Positions 58,600-64,000 of a stretch of DNA of 64,000 nt are shown piece after piece (positions within the stretch are counted from its first letter, which is position 1; every line of letters starts with the position of its first letter). Both the position numbers and the translations under genes were made by a program. The DNA comes from Isoetes taiwanensis (taxonomy: Eukaryota > Streptophyta > Lycopodiopsida > Isoetales > Isoetaceae): assembly GCA_021234155.1 (NCBI GenBank), contig JAJEKV010000025.1, positions 5,685,310-5,749,309 on the forward strand, in the 5' to 3' direction. A model generated the notes under the pieces. The model had not been told where the DNA came from. It saw nothing but the letters and a program-made list of their open reading frames with translations, and made no database searches.

Positions 58600-59640
58600 G
58601 GCAGACCCAAGAGAGGGAAGCACAATGACAAACACCTCAACTGACAAACGAGTAGAACAGGACACCACCGGCCTATCATCAATCTTCATCAAATGGGAAG
58701 AATATTTGGTAACCAACGGCATCAAGAATTTTCTAGATGTCAACCTCCCGGCTACCACGTCCACGAGGTCACATCAGAAAGAGGATCTCGACGCCTTCAC
58801 CAACTCGACGCACATGAGTTTCAAATGGAAGAATGCAAGGCAGCAAAATATAGGTGCAGGAAGACGTTAGACATCGATGCCACGTTGGCATCACGAGCTA
58901 AGTTCAGAGGGCATAATCTTCCGTCGAGGAGAGAAGTCATGGCGACACAGGAGCGTATAGAAACCGGAGGGAAGACCACCACGACCTTGCAGCCCAGCAG
59001 CTCAAGCGAATGTCATGCAACGTCACCAAAAGGAGCAACCAAGCTAGGCAACCACAAAGCACCTAAGGATGACCAGGACCAGCTCCCTTGCACCAGCAGG
59101 AGAACTTTCATCGGTTCCAAAAAGTAGGAGAACATGAGAGGGAAGAGACGCATATCAGGGAAGGAACATCTCCGACTTGAAGGCCTATATCAGCATTAGG
59201 GGCAAGATCATGGAGGAGAATATTCCGCTCGAACAAGAATTTCGGACCCAGAAACACCTAGAAACCAAAGGAGGGACGACCTTATTACGTCAGCCAAGGA
59301 GTGAGAGACTCGAATGGATAGGACCCAAGGGACGGAGGAGACGACCTAGCCAGCAGGTACAAATCATGCAAAGGCGACCAGAAGGAGCTAGGGTAGGTGC
59401 AATGGAGATGACCACACTTCCAAGCACAGGAGAGGCACCTCGGAATGAAGCAAAGCCCAATCAACAGGGGCGCACTCAGAAATTCAACCTACGGAGGAAT
59501 GACAATGCCTGCCTACTGACCACGATCTCAGAGCTTCGAAGACATTCAAGAACGCTCGACTGCAATAGCCAGGTGATCAACCGATCAATGGCACCGCACA
59601 TCGGCAACCTTGCAACGACACACTGCATATAGGGACGTTG
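58600..59640 (+). other. Possible degenerate ORF region in LARD copy B
   Basis: Open plus-strand frames (58625-58870, 58693-59127, 59177-59632) share peptide stretches with copy A but show no known motif. They may be the remains of gag or non-coding sequence. Confidence 0.25.
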
Positions 59641-62600
59641 AGCGGTCACCGCATTCCTTACAACGGACATACACATTAAGGAGGAGCATCTTTTTCAAGG
59701 GATCACATCGACGAACACTCTTCGCAACTTGGGGTGACGAGCTCGGATTAGACATGAAGCTCAACAATAGTAGCAACATCTCAAGGAATCCGAGTCAACC
59801 GTAACTAAGAAGATGCAAAAGAAAAACCAAGGATCAAATGCGATAGGAGGAGGGAAAACCCTAAAGGAGTATAAACATTTAAGTAGATCTTCGTAGTTGT
59901 TTTGAAAAAGTAGATGAATTAAAATCCCAATGTAAATGCGTATATGTCTATTGTATATCTTGGGTGCTCACAGATATAGTGGAGAAACATGAGTTTAAAG
60001 TCATGTTTTACGGATTTAGCGCTTAGATCAGGAAGCTCCTTCACTTCGACTACCAAATGAGGAAGCAAGGAAGCACAACTATAGCCCAAGATCAAAATGG
60101 AAGAGCAAGTACGAGGGAGAAACGACCAGAGCCCAAGCAAACCTTCGACTCCAAACACTTCGGGAAGTGCCCTCAAGTAGAAGACCGCTCGCCCACCCAA
60201 TGTCGAGAATAAGAGACAACACCGGTCATGTCAAGATCATCGCCATCGCACTGCGAGGACATCGCCGTATGCACCACTACCTCTTGTAGCAAATGACAAC
60301 ACTTGACGAACTTATGACACGAGTGGCCTCAACAATAGAAGGAGGAACGACCCGACATCAACGAGCCAACTAAGAAGGCACATCTCGACAACCATAATTC
60401 CACCTCGTGGTAATATAGGGTGATGCGCTATGACACGCGGTATTAGATGGAGATGCACTTACGAAAAGGCAATCGCGACGAGGAGATATGCCTTCAACAA
60501 CTAGGTGATGGCTTCACGGGTACTCCTACCAAGAATTAGAAGAGAAGAAGCCGATCATATCTCCGATGTGTGGCACGCCAAACGCCCAAGGTAGAAGCAT
60601 TCGACACCTTAACGACAAGGATAGCAACAAGCACCTTCTCAAAAAAGAGAGTTCAAGATAATAGCCGTGCTATTCAACGACAACAAGATATCTAAGGCGT
60701 GTACTTCTTCAACTCAAGGGTCAAGCCGCAGATATAAGGATCCATCATCCCGACAATATAGCCGCCAGGAAGAGAGCCATGAAGCTTTACTTGACAGAGA
60801 GACCGACATGCATAGAGGGACAAAGGTCAGGAACTGAAAGCTGGAGAAGTGCTAGCAACCGACTTCTTCCACGAGCTCCCTAGAGGCAACAGGAGGATCA
60901 AAACTGACGGGCACAATCAAAACCACCGGAGGGTACCTCAAGACAAGAAGACTCAAGATAGCACCGAGGAACGTGACAATGTCCAAGCCAGGTGACCGAG
61001 GGGATCAAACAAGGAAGATTGGAAGCTCGATGGAGAAGCAATTAGGTGAGGCGAGGCGAGCCGATAACTTGCACGCGGACTTGCATGCAACTTGGTGAAC
61101 CCAAGGATGGACGATTCAAAGAACAACTGCAGAAGAGAACAACTCCAGAGGAGTATAGCCAAAGGAAGCGCGCAAGACCTCAAGAGACGCCTCCAAATAG
61201 CTTCAAGTATCATGAAGGGGGAACAATTACCGCCGAGAACGGGGATCGGAAGGTGATCGAAATGTCGAAGCATCAACGACCAGCACACCTTTAGTTAGAA
61301 TGTGATGCAAAGCGTGTTGTGCCATAGCCGACAAACATCGGAGGACCCAAGTATATCAACGAGTTACCCCGGAGTACGAGCTGACGTACAAATAGGAGGA
61401 TATAGATCGTCAACACCATTGCACCGGGAGGAACACCGATGACATTACCAAGGAGTAGGTGTGCAACTCGAAGGGAGGCACAAGGGGGACTTAATAGCTC
61501 TAGTAGTAATTGTAATTATGTAAGCTATATGCTTTGCATATATAGTTCCCTTGTTATTTCTTCCCTCCCATAGCGTAACAAATCAAAGGAAGAGATGTCA
61601 GGCAATTTGCAGGGGTGAAGCAATCAACATCCTCAACACTCTTCAGGCAACAAGAGGCCAAGCCACCAGCAATGAGAGGCTTCTAACGAACAAAGTCAAC
61701 CTCTACATCAAAGGGGAGCCACCGTCAAGGAGACTGAAGTATCGAGCGACTCGGAAGAACGTACCTTGCTACTTCAAGCAGGCAACGAGTGGATGAGCTT
61801 CTAGCAAGCTCAGGGATCTAAGGCCATGGGGCCTAGTAGGTTAAATGTACGGACGGCAACATCCATATTGGGATTAGAAGGCATTGCTGGATATTCTCGC
61901 TGAAAGGATTGCCTCAATATTGAGCTAAGCATCAAGGATTGGGAAGGAAACGCATAGGAGTGACTAAAATTATACATGATTGTTAACAGTCATCCAACGT
62001 ATTGAAACCGCTTGGTGAGATTGATCTCCTCGCTAAGAAGGAATCATTACTAGGATAATTGTTGACCATGTATAAATATAGCACCTCCAAAAGAATAATC
62101 CAACCGAAAGAAAAGAGGTAATCTAACAAGTCCGGCCAACTTGTTACGATGGCATCAATTCGATTGGTAGGAATATTCCAAGAGTTTAAATAACTAAGAA
62201 AGGGGGAATCTCTAGAATATAAAAGAATAATACATGTAAGGTACATCTAAAATAAGAATTATAGTAATCAAATAGTCTTTTGAGACAAAAGGAATTGTCG
62301 TCATGACAAAACCTTGTGGTTTAGAATCGTTCTAACCAAGTAGATAACCCATAACTATATTGAAATAAATGATAACATAATATGTGCATCCATCTTAGAG
62401 TAAATATATTTGTACTATCGGAAGTAATGTATCCGATACTATGATAATGTAAATTCATAAATATTACCTTAGGGTAATTATGTTAATCGCATGCATTAAA
62501 AGAGCCAGCAGAAATCATGCAGCTTTCAAGTTAATCTACGCATGCAGCCTATGCTAGGTATGGGTTAAGACTCCACGGCCACGACGGAAGAAGCATCCTC

Positions 62601-63093
62601 TTCCTACGCCGGGAGATTAGTCATGCATCCATTTAGTTAATTAGATGGGTGGGTAGCTTATAACCATAATTTTGTTAATAATTAAAATGGTATTAATGTA
62701 GTGTCGACCTGCGGGCCAATAGAGCGCTCCGGAGGGCAAGGACGTCGAGCTACAAAGACTTGCAACACAAGTTTTGTTGGAATGTGTTGCAAGGAATGAA
62801 GAGTACCTCGAAGGATAATTGTATATGAAATTATTAAATCTTGATAAACTTAAATGTCGTATTAAGTAAGCCTAATAAGTACCCTGCTTTAATAGAGTTA
62901 TGAATTGATAAGTTATTGGGATAATGCAATGTCCTAGTAATGTTTTAAAAAAATATTACCTTAGAGTAATTCTAATAATTGTGTAAGTATAATAGTAATA
63001 AATTGTATGCATCAAGTTGGTTGCAGGACAGGAAGATCCCAAGGTGGGGAGACTCCTGATGCTGCGGACAGCATCAATTCAAGGTGGGGAGAA
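59641..63093. other. Internal 3' half of LARD copy B, no gene seen
   Basis: Short frames only, none with a recognisable domain. AT-rich from about 61960, ending in the polypurine tract. Confidence 0.5.
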
Positions 63094-64000
63094 TGTGACG
63101 TTCCAGCATAACATACGGTATGAATACGTATATTATACTGACACGTCACTAGTACATGTCGACTCAGACGACATGTACACAGCGACCGTAAAGGGTAGTA
63201 CCCTAGGGTACGACCTTGTGAACCATTATATTGCACATGTTAAAGCAACATGTGAATATAATCCCTTTTTGCCACGTGGCAATGACCCATTGACCAAAAA
63301 GGGACCAGCCCTAAATGCGTGGAGATAAAGGGGCATAAACCCTAAAAGGGAAACCCTTTCAGTTCTCAGCCCAGAGTCTCGGATTGGAGCAGCAGAGGAT
63401 GCATTTCCGCTGAGCGAAGGGGCGAGAAGTCGGATTTCCTAGGTTGCGGCTTCGATCCAAGATCGCCAGACCGAGATCGCAAAGCATGGACGCTTTCGGG
63501 GGAGTGGGAACCGCCAAGATGCGGGTGAGCGGTTGATTCGATAGGTAGATCCGAAGTTATCGGGCCTCTTTCAATAGGTTTAGCATTCATTCTTAGCTAT
63601 AGGCGACCCCTCTGACCTAAGAATGATAGACACTAACAAAGGAACCTAACCATGTATGATTAGGTAGATTAGAATAGATGTATTCTATTATTTTCAGTTC
63701 TGTTGTGATGATGTTTTGACATTCTATGCGCCACTCTTGTGTATTGGGAAGGGGGGTAGAGACCCAGAGCCCAAGTAGTTGTATGATCATAGTTTTAGCC
63801 CATTAATTCCCATTAACGCGGCTCAGTGCATAAGAGCCCTTTGGTCGTGGGTGGCGGGCTAGGACCGGCCGACAAGGAAGGGCTTGTCGATCACGATTGA
63901 TCCCCTCAGTGCGTGGCGACGGCCGGGAAACATTGTGGGCTAGGCCTAATACCCTGGCACTGCGTGAGGGCAGGGTATGGGTTCGACACCTCTTGGGTGA
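63094..64000 (+). repeat. 3' LTR of LARD copy B, partial
   Basis: First 907 bases of the LTR, nearly identical to 55261 onward. Continues beyond the window. Confidence 0.9.

Larger units (their letters stand above)
55261..64000 (+). mobile_element. Non-autonomous LTR retrotransposon (LARD-like), copy B, 3' LTR cut by window edge
   Basis: The 5' LTR is 55261-56811 (TGTGACG..CGTCACA). The primer site TGGTATCAGAGC lies at 56813-56824, followed by an internal region of 6.28 kb. The polypurine tract is AAGGTGGGGAGAA at 63081-63093, and the 3' LTR starts at 63094. No gag, protease, RT, RNase H or integrase could be recognised on either strand, so it must borrow them. LTR ends are homologous to those of the chromovirus at 34908-47975. 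Confidence 0.85.

Noticed and set aside
59585-59779. Cysteine-rich minus-strand frame in the LARD as a zinc knuckle
   Set aside because: The spacing lacks the His of a CCHC knuckle, the strand is opposite to the primer site, and copy A does not keep the frame.

Overview
This window looks like nuclear DNA of a land plant. It is dominated by plant-type LTR retrotransposons: three Ty1/copia copies and one Ty3/gypsy chromovirus that is complete plus a second one cut by the window edge. It also has a large non-autonomous LTR element, a LINE fragment and a possible CACTA transposon end. The only clear ordinary host gene is a five-exon gene for a plant DNA-3-methyladenine glycosylase I (TAG family), present twice. 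No bacterial, organellar, CRISPR, rRNA or tRNA genes were seen.

Layout. Bases 1-23903 (copy A) and about 44872-63592 (copy B) are two copies of the same segment, in the same order: 5' end of a minus-strand chromovirus with its LTR, a repeat-rich spacer, the TAG gene, a 3 kb flank, and a plus-strand non-autonomous LTR element. Copy A also carries a 4.8 kb minus-strand copia element (5016-9840) just upstream of TAG, flanked by a 450 bp direct duplication. TAG is open in copy B (50054-52137). In copy A (10444-12529) it is broken by many single-base indels. The middle (23904-34907) holds a second copia body without its 3' LTR, a 5'-truncated LINE ending in a TTCTA microsatellite, an ACGTC-rich palindromic block that may be a CACTA end, and a third, degenerate copia. 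The complete chromovirus spans 34908-47975, with 1.57-1.59 kb LTRs, a polypurine tract, a primer binding site and a probable 5 bp target duplication.

Most notable content. Inside the chromovirus, between its 5' LTR and gag, on the element's coding strand, lies a recognisable histone H3-like coding region (44366-44741) with a non-canonical N-terminal tail. It sits among further unrecognised ORFs (about 42310-45599). The integrase of the same element ends in a chromodomain, a module that in other proteins reads histone H3 tails. The non-autonomous element shares LTR termini, polypurine tract and primer-site type with this chromovirus, which suggests the chromovirus mobilises it. Its 5' internal region carries four hairpin-forming repeats at a 214 bp period.

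Data quality. In several duplicated stretches, CAG/CTG triplets in one copy appear as CG, CGG or CGAG in the other, and TAG copy A differs from copy B mainly by homopolymer indels. This looks like systematic consensus error (CAG/CTG are CHG methylation sites in plants) rather than evolution. Frameshifts in the transposons and in TAG copy A should be read with that in mind. The A/B duplication itself could be a real tandem duplication or two haplotypes joined by the assembler.
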